From the NCBI RefSeq assembly GCF_000378825.1, contig NZ_KB900388.1, positions 4,843,901 through 4,907,900 of the forward strand: a stretch of 64,000 nucleotides of DNA, in the 5' to 3' direction. Every line of letters begins with the position of its first letter. Position 1 is the stretch's first letter. Shown here piece by piece: positions 7,080-18,300 of the stretch. The position numbers and the translations under genes were made by a program. Under the pieces are notes generated by a model, which saw nothing but the letters and a program-made list of their open reading frames with translations, was not told the origin of the DNA and did not search any database. This stretch comes from Salinispora vitiensis. Its GTDB lineage: Bacteria; Actinomycetota; Actinomycetes; Mycobacteriales; Micromonosporaceae.

Positions 7080-8699
7080 TCACCGCCCGAGGTCGGTGAG
7101 GATGCGCCGGGCGGCGTTGTGCCCGGAGGCACCGATGACACTCCCGGCGGGGTGACAGCCGGCGCTGCCCGCGTACACGCCGTCGACCCCGGTGGCGTAC
7201 GGCATCCGGTCGGTGAACGAGACCGTGTTGTCCACGTGGTGGATGTGCCCACCGGTGATGCCGAAGTGCGCCTCGATGCCGGGTGGGGCCAGCGGTACGG
7301 CGTCGGCGATCAGGGCCCCGGTGCCGGGGGCGTATCGCTCGCAGATCGCGACCAGCCGCGCCACGTACCCGGGTAGCGCCTCGTCCCAGGTGGTGCCCGC
7401 CAACTCGTACGGCACCGACTGCACGAAGAGCGCCGACGAGTGGTGCCCGGCGGCGTCGGAGAGCGTCGGGTCGACGGTGGTGTGCAGGTACCACTCGATC
7501 GTCGGCTCCGGCGGCAGCCGCCCGGCCCGCACGTCGGCCCACATCGCGCGCAGCCCCGCCAGCGGAGTGTCCGAGGCGGGGTCGGAGCCGGGCAGCAGGT
7601 GGATGGTGGACCCGAACGGGCTGGGGGCGTCTTCCGGCAGACAGGAGAAGCGCGGCAACCCGGTCAGCGCCAGGTTGAGCTTGAGCGTGGTGCCGGGGCG
7701 GCGGACCGTCGCCATCCGGTCGGTCAGCGACGCCGGCAGCGCGCCGTCGGGGAGCAGCTCCGCCAGCCGGTACGGGTCGCAGGCCCCCAACACCACGGAC
7801 GCGGCAACGCTCTGCCCGTCGGCGAGCCGGACACCGGAGGCGGCACCCCCGTCGAGGGTGATCGCGTCGACCGGCGTACCGGTGCGGATGGTGGCGCCGG
7901 CGGCCCGCGCGGCGTCGGCGAAGGTCCGGGAGACGGTGCCCATGCCCCCCTTGGCGATCATCCAGGTGCCGTCGGAGCCGGGAAGGCGGCACATGTTGTG
8001 CACCAGGAAGTTGTGCCCGGTGCCAGGGTCGTCCGGGCCGGCGTTGACCCCGGAGAGGCCGTCGGTCACCGCATACATGCTGATTAGCAGCTCGGAGTGG
8101 AAGTCGAAGCGGGCCAGGTAGTCGACGACCGAGCCGCGAACCAGGTCGACGAAGATCTGGCGCAGCGCTGGCCGGACGTACCGTTCGGCGGTCTCCTCGA
8201 CCGGCAGCGGTTCGGCCAGCCAGGCCGGCGCCAGGTCCGCGCGCAGCGCCGCCAGCTCGGCCTGAAGCGCGGCGTCGGCGGCGACATCGGCGGGGGAGAA
8301 GAACTCGGCGAACTGCCGCTGGGTCGCGGCCGGGTCACCGCCGAAGAGCAGGTACGGCGAGCCGGGTCCGCCCGGGGTGGGCAGGAAGTAGTGCGGGTCG
8401 CGCCGCAGCACCGGGATGCGGACGTCGAGGCGGGCGAGTAGCTCCGGGGGCATCAGCCCGAGCAGGTACGACCCGGTGGAGTGGCGCAGCCCCGGCACCC
8501 GGGGAAACGGCGTCTCGGTGCGGGCCGCGCCGCCGACCACGTCGGCCGCCTCCAGCACCAGCACGTCCAGCCCGGCTCGGGCCAGCAGGATCGCCGACAC
8601 CAGCCCGTTGTGCCCGGCGCCGACGACGGCGACGTCCACCCGCCGCGGGAGCTTGGTCTGCGGTCGATCCCGTGACGTTGAGGTCGCCTGCCGATCCAT
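7080..8699 (-). CDS. FAD-dependent oxidoreductase, phytoene desaturase/PYROXD2-like
   Basis: A 539-residue flavoprotein. The N-terminal Rossmann motif is VAVVGAGHNGLVSAILLARA, followed by VLVLEAADVVGGAARTE, and the C-terminal FAD-contact segment is GVYAGSAGCHPAGSVIGASG. This layout is that of phytoene desaturase, retinol saturase and PYROXD2-like enzymes. No carotenoid synthesis genes flank it, so I would not call it CrtI. ATG start at 8699. Both neighbours belong to separate units: it converges with the MBL/Rieske gene, and a hairpin separates it from the upstream FG-GAP gene on the same strand. Function is limited to flavin-dependent redox chemistry on an unknown, probably hydrophobic substrate. 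Confidence 0.85.
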   Translation of the reverse strand: MDRQATSTSRDRPQTKLPRRVDVAVVGAGHNGLVSAILLARAGLDVLVLEAADVVGGAARTETPFPRVPGLRHSTGSYLLGLMPPELLARLDVRIPVLRRDPHYFLPTPGGPGSPYLLFGGDPAATQRQFAEFFSPADVAADAALQAELAALRADLAPAWLAEPLPVEETAERYVRPALRQIFVDLVRGSVVDYLARFDFHSELLISMYAVTDGLSGVNAGPDDPGTGHNFLVHNMCRLPGSDGTWMIAKGGMGTVSRTFADAARAAGATIRTGTPVDAITLDGGAASGVRLADGQSVAASVVLGACDPYRLAELLPDGALPASLTDRMATVRRPGTTLKLNLALTGLPRFSCLPEDAPSPFGSTIHLLPGSDPASDTPLAGLRAMWADVRAGRLPPEPTIEWYLHTTVDPTLSDAAGHHSSALFVQSVPYELAGTTWDEALPGYVARLVAICERYAPGTGALIADAVPLAPPGIEAHFGITGGHIHHVDNTVSFTDRMPYATGVDGVYAGSAGCHPAGSVIGASGHNAARRILTDLGR

Positions 8700-8775
8700 G
8701 CAGCGAAGATAACTGTCGATCTGCCCCTGGGCTACCCCAGCACCGCGCGTGGTGGGGCGCGGGTTGGGGATGGGG

Positions 8776-8806
8776 GCGCGGGCCCGGTCAGCTGCCGGGC
8801 CCGCGC
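8776..8806 (-). terminator. Hairpin terminator after the FG-GAP gene
   Basis: A perfect 12-bp stem (8776-8787 with 8795-8806, arm GCGCGGGCCCGG) with a 7-base loop lies eight bases past the stop of the minus-strand FG-GAP gene, and would separate it from the FAD oxidoreductase gene. There is no clear U-run. Confidence 0.7.
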
Positions 8807-8813
8807 GAGGCGT

Positions 8814-11800
8814 TCAGCCGAAGGCCTTGACGCTGTTCCAGTCGTCCCCCAGCACGATCTTCACTGGGTCTTTGGCATCGGTGGTGGACGGATGGTAGAT
8901 CCGCATCATGCCGTCCTCCCCGAAACGGGCCCACAGGTCCGGGACGCTGTCCCCGTTCACGTCCGGGATACCGATCACCGCGTTGATGTTGGCTTCGGTC
9001 CAGTTGGTGCCGTAGAGGACGTCACCATTCTGGGAGTTCGCCGCGAGTTTGATCGAATCCAGATCGACGCTGCCGGCTACTGCGCCCGGCTTCCCGTGGC
9101 GGACGTACATGTTGCCGTTGTCCAGGTTGCGCCAGAGCAGATCGGGTGTGCTGTCGAGGTCGATGTCGGCGACGTTGACGATGTCCCGGCGTTCCCAGGC
9201 GTTCTCGTTCATCAGGATGGCTTCCTGGAAGCTGGCGCCGGTGTAGCCGCTCAGCGTCCAGAACGCCGTCCCGGCCCGCAGGGCCAGATCGGGCCGCCCA
9301 TCGCCGGTGATGTCGCCGAGCGCCTTGATCTGGGTCCAGGTTGTGGGGTCGGGTGTGTCTGGCGGAAGTAGGACAGGGAGTCGGTCGTCAACGTTGAAGG
9401 TGCCGTACCCGTCGCCGGGGTAGAGCCAGAAGCCGCCGTCTGGGGTTCGGGCGAACAGGTCGGTGGAGCCGTCGCCCGGGTATACGTCGGAGTGTTTGGC
9501 GATCAGCGCGGACTCGCCCGTTTCCGGGTCGTACCAGTGGCCGGGCGGGTTGAGCGTTCCTGGTCCGGTGTAGGAGGCGGCCTGCCAGGCGTACAGTTCG
9601 CCGTCCACGTCACCCGCGTAGTTCCGGAGGTTGCCGGTGGAGTCGATGAGGAGTAGGTCGGGGATCCCATCGCCACCGGTGTCTCCGGGCCCGTCGGCGG
9701 TATCGCGGGGCGGTACGTAGAAGTTGTAGTCCGTCCGGGCGCTCTTGTTTCCGACATCGTCGTAGGCGTAGACGTGCAGGGTGGTGGGGCCGGCGTGCCG
9801 GGGTTTCAGATCCGGCACGGTCGCGGTGCCGTCGGTGGCGTCCACGTACGTGGCGTCGATCGCCTCAAAGGCGTAGCTGAATCTTGCTGCATCCGCGGCG
9901 GTGAAGGTGATCGGCCCGGTTTCTCCGAACTTGACGGTTGCCCAGGTGGCGCCGTCGGGGGTGGCTTCCAGGAAGACGTCGCTGTTGACGTCGGGCGCCG
10001 GTGGCGCGGAGGCGTCGATGATGAGCTGGCAGGGTGTGCTGGGCGGGTTCCAGTCGGAGGGCGCGTTGGAGGTGTCCTCGGCCCGGACGTTCCACAGGTA
10101 GATGTCCTCGTCAACCAGGGTGCTGCTGGGGATCGTCAGGCTGGCCTTGCCGTCGCTGGCGGCGGTGACCAGGGTGCCGGTGGGAACGGTGGCGCCACTC
10201 TTCCAGAAGCGGAAGCGCAGGCCCTTGAGGTTGCCGTCGGGGTCGGTGGCCTTCGCTGACAGGGTGAGGTCGGTTTTGGCGACCCTGACCCCTGCGGGGG
10301 CGCATGCGCCCCCGGGGGAGGTGGTGAGGTTGGTGGGGGTGTTGGGCTTGCGGTTGTACGTGACCGACAGCGTCGCGGACTTCGCCGTGAACTTGCGCCA
10401 GGTCAACTTGTCGGACTCACTGGTGGCCCGCATGCCCAGGTTGATGTTCGACCACCCGTTGTCGGCCCCCTGTTGGGCCGCGTTTTTCACGTCGAATTTT
10501 ACGAAGTCCCCAGCGCAGCCGCTGTAGCCGTGGGCGAACGCCAGCTTCTGCTGCAGGGTCATGTAGCTGGGTTGGGCGTTCCAGGTGGTGCCGGAGGAGA
10601 TGGCGCCGACGAGCCACAGCTGCATCTCCCGTTTGGTGCAGTTGTACGAGTATTCGTTGTACACCTTGAAGGTCGCCGAGCTGACCGTAGCGCCGCGCAG
10701 GGAGCTGCTGAAGCCCATCCGCCAGAACGAGCGGGTCCGGAGCGGAGTGGACTCGTCGTATCCCACGCGCGCGACGGTCGTTCCCTTGTTGAAGTTGGTG
10801 CCGTTCCAGGTGTTGGTGTTGGGGTGCTGTGCGTAGACGGTCGCCCAGTCGACCACCCCGCTGTTGAGGGTCGGGTCCAGGAAGACGGGGAAGAGTGTCT
10901 CCGGGTTGGTCAGGAGTCCGGTGGCAGCGGCATCCAGGTGCAGGCGGAGCGTGCCGGTGCCGTCGCCGTCCACCTGGGTGGGGAGTTGGGCGCTCTGGGC
11001 GCCGGCCTCGTTGCCGGTGAGTCCGCTGAGGTTCAGTACGTCGGCGGGGGTGTCCACCGCGGTGCGGATCTCGGCATCCGGGCTCTCCTGGCCAGCGGAG
11101 TCCCAGGCGAACGGGGTGGGGATTGAGCCGACCTCCTGGTCGGTCTGGTCCAGGATCTGGATCCCCCCGGTGACCGCGTCGTGGCGGAAGCGCGCGGTCT
11201 GGGACGTCAGCCCGTAGGTCACCGCGCTGGCGGCCTTGATTGTTGCGGCCGCGCGGTTCTTGACGACCAGCAGCTGGCTGAATCCGCCCACGTCGCGGGC
11301 GACGATGAGTAGGTCAACGCCGGGTAGGACGTCGGGGTAGAGCGCTCGTGGGCCGTCGAGGACCGGTTCTGGTAGCTGGCCGGGCCAGGTGAAGGCGACG
11401 GTGTGGCCGTCCACCTCCGCCTCGGCCAGGATGGTTTCGCTGTCGCCAGCCTGCGTCTGGCCCCCGCCGGAGCCGCCGGAGCCGCCGGAGCTGTCGGAGC
11501 TGTCGGGTTTGTCGGCTGCGCTGCTGCCCGCGGAGAAGCGGACGGGGGAGGCGGCGTTGACCGGCCGGATGTTTAGGCCGTCGGGAGTCGCATCGGTACG
11601 GGTCAGCGTGGTGTCGATCGGCGACCAGCGGCCGGCGGCGTTCTTTGTTCGCTGTGGCGTGGCGTTGAAGGCGGAGCGGAGTTGCCCGTTGGGCAGTGCC
11701 CAGGTCTGTGCGGTGGCGGTGGTGGCGGTCTCGACGAGCACCTCCTCACCGGTGCGGAGTGCTAGTGCCATCGCGGCGGCCTCGTCCTTCAGCGGGACGG

Positions 11801-11951
11801 CCGCGATGCGGGGGACCCCCTGTGGGGATTCGTCGCTTCCCGGCCACCACGGCAGTAGGGCGGCGATGACGGCGGTCAGGAGGAGACCGAGGGTGAGGGT
11901 CAGCCGGGTGCGTGTACGCACGAAGGGGCTGAGTAGGCGAGGCGTGGTCAC
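8814..11951 (-). CDS. Secreted DNRLRE-domain and FG-GAP/VCBS-repeat protein
   Basis: A 1045-residue exported protein. Signal peptide: basic RTRTRLTLTLG then LLLTAVIAALLPWW. After a Ser/Gly-rich stretch (about residues 150-170) comes a beta-rich domain, then a DNRLRE-type domain near residues 370-540 (ATVYAQHPNTNTWNGTNF, FWRMGFSSSLRGATVSSATF). A Fn3/Ig-like region follows (NTPTNLTTSPGGACAPAG). The C-terminus has FG-GAP/VCBS propeller repeats of the form GDGIPDLLLID, GDITGDGRPDLALR, DIDLDSTPDLLWRN and DVNGDSVPDLWARFG. I choose the GTG at 11951 (AAGGGAGT upstream) over an earlier open frame that lacks an SD. It lies back-to-back with the giant RHS gene, and SpvB/TcB-type toxin subunits also pair VCBS propellers with RHS shells. 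A partner role in toxin presentation or surface binding is inference. Confidence 0.85.
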   Translation of the reverse strand: MTTPRLLSPFVRTRTRLTLTLGLLLTAVIAALLPWWPGSDESPQGVPRIAAVPLKDEAAAMALALRTGEEVLVETATTATAQTWALPNGQLRSAFNATPQRTKNAAGRWSPIDTTLTRTDATPDGLNIRPVNAASPVRFSAGSSAADKPDSSDSSGGSGGSGGGQTQAGDSETILAEAEVDGHTVAFTWPGQLPEPVLDGPRALYPDVLPGVDLLIVARDVGGFSQLLVVKNRAAATIKAASAVTYGLTSQTARFRHDAVTGGIQILDQTDQEVGSIPTPFAWDSAGQESPDAEIRTAVDTPADVLNLSGLTGNEAGAQSAQLPTQVDGDGTGTLRLHLDAAATGLLTNPETLFPVFLDPTLNSGVVDWATVYAQHPNTNTWNGTNFNKGTTVARVGYDESTPLRTRSFWRMGFSSSLRGATVSSATFKVYNEYSYNCTKREMQLWLVGAISSGTTWNAQPSYMTLQQKLAFAHGYSGCAGDFVKFDVKNAAQQGADNGWSNINLGMRATSESDKLTWRKFTAKSATLSVTYNRKPNTPTNLTTSPGGACAPAGVRVAKTDLTLSAKATDPDGNLKGLRFRFWKSGATVPTGTLVTAASDGKASLTIPSSTLVDEDIYLWNVRAEDTSNAPSDWNPPSTPCQLIIDASAPPAPDVNSDVFLEATPDGATWATVKFGETGPITFTAADAARFSYAFEAIDATYVDATDGTATVPDLKPRHAGPTTLHVYAYDDVGNKSARTDYNFYVPPRDTADGPGDTGGDGIPDLLLIDSTGNLRNYAGDVDGELYAWQAASYTGPGTLNPPGHWYDPETGESALIAKHSDVYPGDGSTDLFARTPDGGFWLYPGDGYGTFNVDDRLPVLLPPDTPDPTTWTQIKALGDITGDGRPDLALRAGTAFWTLSGYTGASFQEAILMNENAWERRDIVNVADIDLDSTPDLLWRNLDNGNMYVRHGKPGAVAGSVDLDSIKLAANSQNGDVLYGTNWTEANINAVIGIPDVNGDSVPDLWARFGEDGMMRIYHPSTTDAKDPVKIVLGDDWNSVKAFG

Positions 11952-12387
11952 GGCGATCCACTCCCTTGATGGCCGGGCGGACAGAAAGGCGCGGCAAGCA
12001 GCCCCGAAGGGTGGGTCGGGGACAGAACGCGGGCACACGATCGCACGGAAACGAGCGAGTCGGGTGATCCGCGAACTTTATTGACCTGTAACCCAGTGTC
12101 GTAGCTCAAAGGCGGGGTCAGGATAAATAACCGTTATGACGGGATTTGTCCATGCTGTATGCGGAGTTTGGTCTAATTCACGCCTCTATGGTGCTATTCG
12201 AGCTTTACCAGCTTGGTGTCAGGAGTATCCCGTGGTCAAGATCACTTGGGTTGGATCTTGGTCTGACTGCCGCCCTTGAGTGGGGCGGGCTTATGCCGCA
12301 GAGTGCACACGCACGTGTCACGCCCGACGCGTGTTCTGTGCGGTTTAATCCGTGCCTTCTCTTTCGTCCTCGCGGGAGTCGACGGGT
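11952..12387. other. Divergent promoter region between FG-GAP and RHS genes
   Basis: A 436-base gap between the two divergently transcribed large genes. It is AT-richer than its surroundings around 12060-12200 (TTTATTGACCTGTAACC, GATAAATAACCG). TTGACC at 12081-12086 resembles a -35 box, but no good -10 box follows at 16-18 bases. Several open frames cross the gap and none resembles a protein. It most likely holds both promoters. Confidence 0.5.
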
Positions 12388-15300
12388 ATGCGTGGTACCG
12401 GTTTGTTGTTCCGACGGCCGTCTGGCCGGCGGACTCCGACGGAGTTGGGCCGTTTGGCGGGGCCGACCCGCCGGGCCTTCGTCTTGGCGCTCACGGCGAT
12501 CCTGGCGGTGACCAGCCTGCCCGCCGTCGCGTTCGCGGTACCCGGATCGGGCATGACCCGAGAGCAGGTCGAGTTGCCCGATCTGCCGGAGATCGAGCGG
12601 GTTGACCGGGACGAGGGTGCCGAGACGGATCTGACTACGGCTCCTGAGGTGCCGATTGATCCGTATGTGCCGCAGGCGGTTGACCCTTGGCAGCAGGACA
12701 GCGGCGTGGTGGACCTGACCGGTCTGGCGGCGGGCGACAGCCGACCGGTGGATGATCTTCCGATTGCTCTTGGCGTGCCGGAGGAAGGCGATCCAGCCGA
12801 TCTCGCCGGCACGTGGGCGGTGGACCTGGCCGCGCCTGAGGCGTCGCAGGACGCGGGGGTCGCGGGCCTGATCATGAAGTTGACCCCGCCGGAGACCGCG
12901 GATCCGGCGGCCGAAGTTGCGCTCAGCGTTGACTACACACCCTTCGCTGACCTGTATGGCCCGCAGGCGGCCGACCGTTTCGGGGTTGTGCTGCTGCCGG
13001 ACTGTGTCTATGAGGACCCGGACGGCGGGGATTGTGCGACCGATGGTGGGCAGGCGCGGAAGGCCGTGACTGGCACTGCCGCGTCGGTGGTGCCGAGTGA
13101 GGTCGAGCTGGTGCCGGCTGGCGAGGCGCCGACCAACAACTCCGGGGCTGAGGACGAGCCGACGCGGCGGGTGGTTACCGGTACGGTTCCCGTCGCCTCA
13201 CTGCTCGGCGCTGACACCGCCGCCGAGGCGGGCGCCGAGACCGCTGCTGCGACGGGCGCCGCCACGTCGTCGGCGGGCTCGAGTGTGGTGGGTGTGTTGG
13301 ACACTGGTGCTTCCACGGCTGGTGATTTCACTGCCACGCCGCTGCTGTCCTCGGGGTCCTGGGCGGCGGGTTCCTCTTCCGGTGCGTTTACTTACGGGTA
13401 TCAGGTGCAGGTGCCGGAGACTGCCGGTGGCCTGATGCCGAAGGTGAACCTTTCCTACTCTTCGCAGTCGGTGGACGGCCGTACCTCGGCCACGAACAAC
13501 CAGGCGTCGTGGATCGGTGACGGCTGGGACTACAACGCGGGGGCGATCACTCGCAGCTACGCCAACTGCCGGCAGGATTCGAAGAAGCCGGGGTCGAACA
13601 ACTCCACGCACCGGACCGCTGACCTGTGCTGGGGCTCGCCGAACGCGACGTTGTCGCTTGGCGGTATGACCACGGAGTTGGTGTGGGACGAGGACAAGGA
13701 GCGCTGGTTCACCGCCAACGGTGATGGCTCCACCGTGGAGTTGCGCACGGACACCGGCCGGGCCAACGGGGACGCCGACGGCGAGTACTGGGTCGTCACC
13801 ACCCGCGACGGCACCCGCTACCACTTCGGTCTGCACCGTCTGCCCGGGTGGTCTGACAACGGCTCGGATGCCGACGACCCGGTGACGAACTCGGTCCTCA
13901 CGGTGCCGGTCTACGGCAACCACGCCGGGGAGCCCTGCTACAAGGCGGGCAACTGGGCGGGCTCGTTCTGCACCCAGGCCTGGCGATGGGGTCTCGACTA
14001 CGTCGAGGACATCAACGGCAACGCGATGTCGCTGTGGTGGGGCAAGGAGAGTAACTACTACGCCCGTAACTTCAACTTCAAGGACCCGGTCAAGTACGAC
14101 CGGGGCGGCTATCTCTCCCGCATCGAGTACGGGCAGCGTCGGGACACCCTTTTCAGTGCAGCGCCCTTGGCCCGGGTTGGATTCACCGTCGCCGAGCGCT
14201 GTTTCGACGAGGGGGAGTTGACCTGTAGTGAGGAGAACTTCACCAGTTCCAACCCCGGGGACTACCGGATCTGGTATGACACTCCGGCTAATCTGCGGTG
14301 CGCCGCGGGCGAGAAGTGTTGGAACGCGGGGCCGTCCTTTTTCACCCGTAAGCGCCTTGACAAGATCACTACGTCGGCTCAGCGGCGCAGTGGTGACACC
14401 ACGCTGCAGGCGGTGGACGAGTATCAGCTCACGCAGTCCTTCCCGATTCTGCTGACCGGGCCGAACACCGCGCTGTGGTTGGAGTCGATCACTCGTACCG
14501 GGTATGCCCGTAACGGCACCTCCGACGAGAAGGTCACCCTCAACCCGGTGCGTTTCGAGCACAACGTCGAGGACATGCCGAACCGGGTCAAGCAGGATCA
14601 CCGCCCCGGCTTCTCGCGGCTGCGTATCGCTCGGGTCATCAACGAGTACGGCGGCGAGACGGTCGTCAGCTACAAGGAGCCCACCGGGGACTGCGCCACG
14701 GGCACCGATCTGCCTGGCAAGGACGACACCGCCGATCTGAAGGCCAATACCCGGCTGTGTTATCCGTCGTACTGGCATCCGGATCCGGAAGCCGAGGACA
14801 TCGACTGGTTCCACAAGTATGTTGTCGACAGTATTGAGGAGCTGCCCGCGATCGACGGCGCTTCCGTCGCCACCGTCACCCGCTACGACTACGGGACTGC
14901 GGCCTGGCGGCTCGCCGAGCGGGAGTTCACCAAGAAGTCGACTCGCACGTACTCCCAGTTCGCCGGCTTCGCGCAGGTCGCCGTCTACACCGGTGACGAC
15001 GATCCCGATATCGGCAGCGCGAAGACCAAGACCGTCACCCGCTACTTCCGGGGTCTTGGTGACACCGTCTCGGTGCAGGACATCACTGGCGCCGAGATCG
15101 CCAAGGACCGCAAGCCTTTCGCCGGCCGAATCGCTGAGGAGCTGACCTACACCAGCGCCGAGGACGCCGATGAGCAGTGGCTGACCCGCAGCGTCACGTA
15201 TCCCGCCGCGCAGCTTCTCGCCAGCCGTGACCGTGACGACGGTCTCAGCCCGTTGGAAGCCTGGCGGGTCACCGAGGCGCGGCAGGTGGCCCATGCCCGC

Positions 15301-18300
15301 TCCTCGGGCACCGGCGACGACACCCGCACCGAGCGGGTCGTCGAGACGAAGACCACCTTCGAGACGACGCATGGGCTGCCCACGCACGTGGAGTCCCTCG
15401 GTGACACCGAGCAGACCGGCGACGAGTCGTGCACCTTCCTCGAGTATCACCACCGGCTGGACAAAAACCTGATCGGGCTGACCAAGCAGGTCCGTTCCAG
15501 CCCGACCACCTGCGCCGAGGCCACCTTCGATGACCTGACGACGCTGAGCTCGGCCAGTCGGGTCGCCTACGACAGCGCGGACTACGGCGTCGACCTCGGC
15601 GACGGCACCCGCGGAATCGCCACCGAGACCTGGTCGCTCAACGGCGACGGCTCCGGCTTCCAGGCCGACGGCACCACCGGCTTCGACGCCATCGGCCGCG
15701 TCGTGACCCGAACCGACGTGGACGGCGAAACGTCGACGATCACCTACACCCCCGCCACCGGTCAGGCCTTCGCCGTCTCCGAGGAAAACGCGCTGGGCCA
15801 CCGGCAGACCCGGGAGGTGGAGCCGGGCCGGGCCGTCTCCCTCAAGACCACCGACGTCAACGGACTGGTCAGCGAGGCCAGGTACGACCCGTTGGGCCGC
15901 CTCGTCGAGGCGTGGGCGCCCGGCCGTACCCCCTCCACCGGGGCCGTGGCGGACTTCCGGGCCGAGTACGCCGTCCCGGAAGGCAAACCCCCATACATCA
16001 CCACCTTCGCGCGGGGGCACGAGGGCCGCATCGAAACCTCGGTCACGCTCTACGACGGCATGGGCCGGGAGCGGCAGAGTCAGACGGAGGCCGTCGGCGG
16101 CGGCCGTCTGATCACCGACACGCTCTACAACAGCTCCGGCGAGGTGTGGCAGACCCGCAACGCCTACCCCGCCGACGGATCACCGATCGGGCAGCTGTTC
16201 ACGCCGCTGGCCGACACCGCCGTGCCCAACGCCACCCGCTACACCTACGACGGTCTCGGCCGGGTCACCCGGGAGCTGCCGGTCCTAGACGGCGTCGAGA
16301 CACCAGCACGGGCCACCAGCTACACCTACGGAGAAGACCACTCCACGGTCGTCAACCCCGCCGGCGCCGCGTCCTACCGCATCTTCAGCGACGCCATGGG
16401 CCGGAACACCCGGCTGGACACCTTCACCGACAGCGGCCACACCGAGTTCACCTCGATGCGGTACGAGTACGACGCGCGCGGGCACCTGGTGCAGGCCACC
16501 AACTCCGCCGACGAAACCCACCCGTGGACCTGGACCTACGACCAGCGCGGGCGACTCGTCACCGCCGTGGACCCCAACAGCGGCACCACCCAGCTCACGT
16601 ATGACCGGTTCGACCGGCAGGAAAGCGTCACCAACGGCCGCAACATCACCGTCTGGAACAGCTACGACAAGCTGCACCGCCCCACCGAGCAGCGGCTCGG
16701 CATCAGCGACGGCACCCTACTGGCGGCCTACACCTACGACAGCGTCCCAGGCGGCAAGGGGCTACCAGCGACGGCCACCCGCTACACCGACGAACTGGCC
16801 TACACCCAGGAGATCGGCGGGTACACCGACGACTACCAGCCCACCTCCACCACCCTGACGCTACCGGAGTCCATCGCCGACACCTGGGGCCTGAAAACCT
16901 CCTACCGGTACGACTACACCTACACCGACACCGGTCTGCCCGAGTCGACCATGCTGCCGGCCGTCGGGACCCTCCCCGCCGAGAAGCTGCTGGTCCGCTA
17001 CACCAGTGACGGGCTGCCCCTGTCGGTGTCGGGTAAGGACTGGTACGGCGCCGAAACCGTCTACTCGCCGTACGGGCAGGTGCTGCGCTCCACCCTCGGC
17101 GCCCAGCCCTACCGGGTGTGGACCACCGCCTCCTACGACAACGCCAGCGGCGCCCTCACCGACCAGCAGGTCCACCGCGAACAAACCGACGACCAGAGCA
17201 TCGTCGCCGCCAACCTGGTGTCGCACCGCTCCTACGGCTACGACGACGCCGGCAACGTCACCTCAATCCGCGAGCGCTCCCTCGGCCTCGAGGAACGACA
17301 GTGCTTCACCTACGACCCGATCGGCCAGCTGAGCACAGCGTGGACGGCGACCGACCAGGAGTCCTGCGCCGCCAGCCCCGCCGGCGACACCGTCACCGCC
17401 GGCACCGACGGCACCGGCTACTGGCAGGAGTACGAGTACGACCTGCTCGGCAACCGCACGAAGCTGGTCGAAAAAGACCTCACCGGCGACACCGACAAGG
17501 ACGCCACCACCAGCTACGACTACGGCAAGGCCGACGGCACGCAGCCGCGCACCCTCACCAAAGTCACCAAGGACTACGTCACCCCGGACGGCGCGGAGAT
17601 CACCGCCGTCGCCGAACGCCTGTATGAAATGACCGGCGAAACCAAGGTCGTCACCTCCGTGGAAAACGGCGACCAGCAGGTGCTCTCCTGGACCTACGAC
17701 GGCAAGGTCGACCGGATCACCGGCGCGGGCAGCCGGGGCAAGACCGCCTACGTCGGGTTGGCCGACAAGTGCATCGACCTGAGCCTGGCCGTCCCGGGTA
17801 ATCCAATGCAGCTGTTCTCGTGCAACGGCACGATCGCGCAGAAGTGGACGTTCGCTCCCGTACCCGGCCAGGCTGATGCGAATCTGGGCACCCTGTCCGT
17901 GTATGACGACTGGTGCGTCCAGCCAGACGGCAACACCGCCGGGTCCGCCTTCACAACGCAGGAATGCTCCGGGTCGACCGATCAGCACCTGGAGCGCCTC
18001 TCCACCGGGCAGCTCAAGCACCCCGCCTCCGGCCTGTGCCTCGCGGTCAAGGACGAGGCCACCGACGACCTCACCCCGCTGGTGCTCGCGACCTGCGACG
18101 CGGACTCCGCCGCCCAGCAGTGGGAGGCACAGAACGAGACCCGGCACCTCTACGGACCCGACGGCAGCCGCCTGCTCACCTTCCAGGACCAGCAGGCGAC
18201 GCTGTACCTCGGCGAGTCGGTGCTGACCGTGCAGCGAGGCGGGACGCTGGTCAACACCCAGCGTTCCTACCCCGCACCGGGTGGTGTCGTGATGCGGTAC

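Noticed and set aside
13198..16020. 940-codon open frame antisense to the RHS gene
   Set aside because: Gly/Val/Arg-rich shadow of the SpvB/RHS coding strand.
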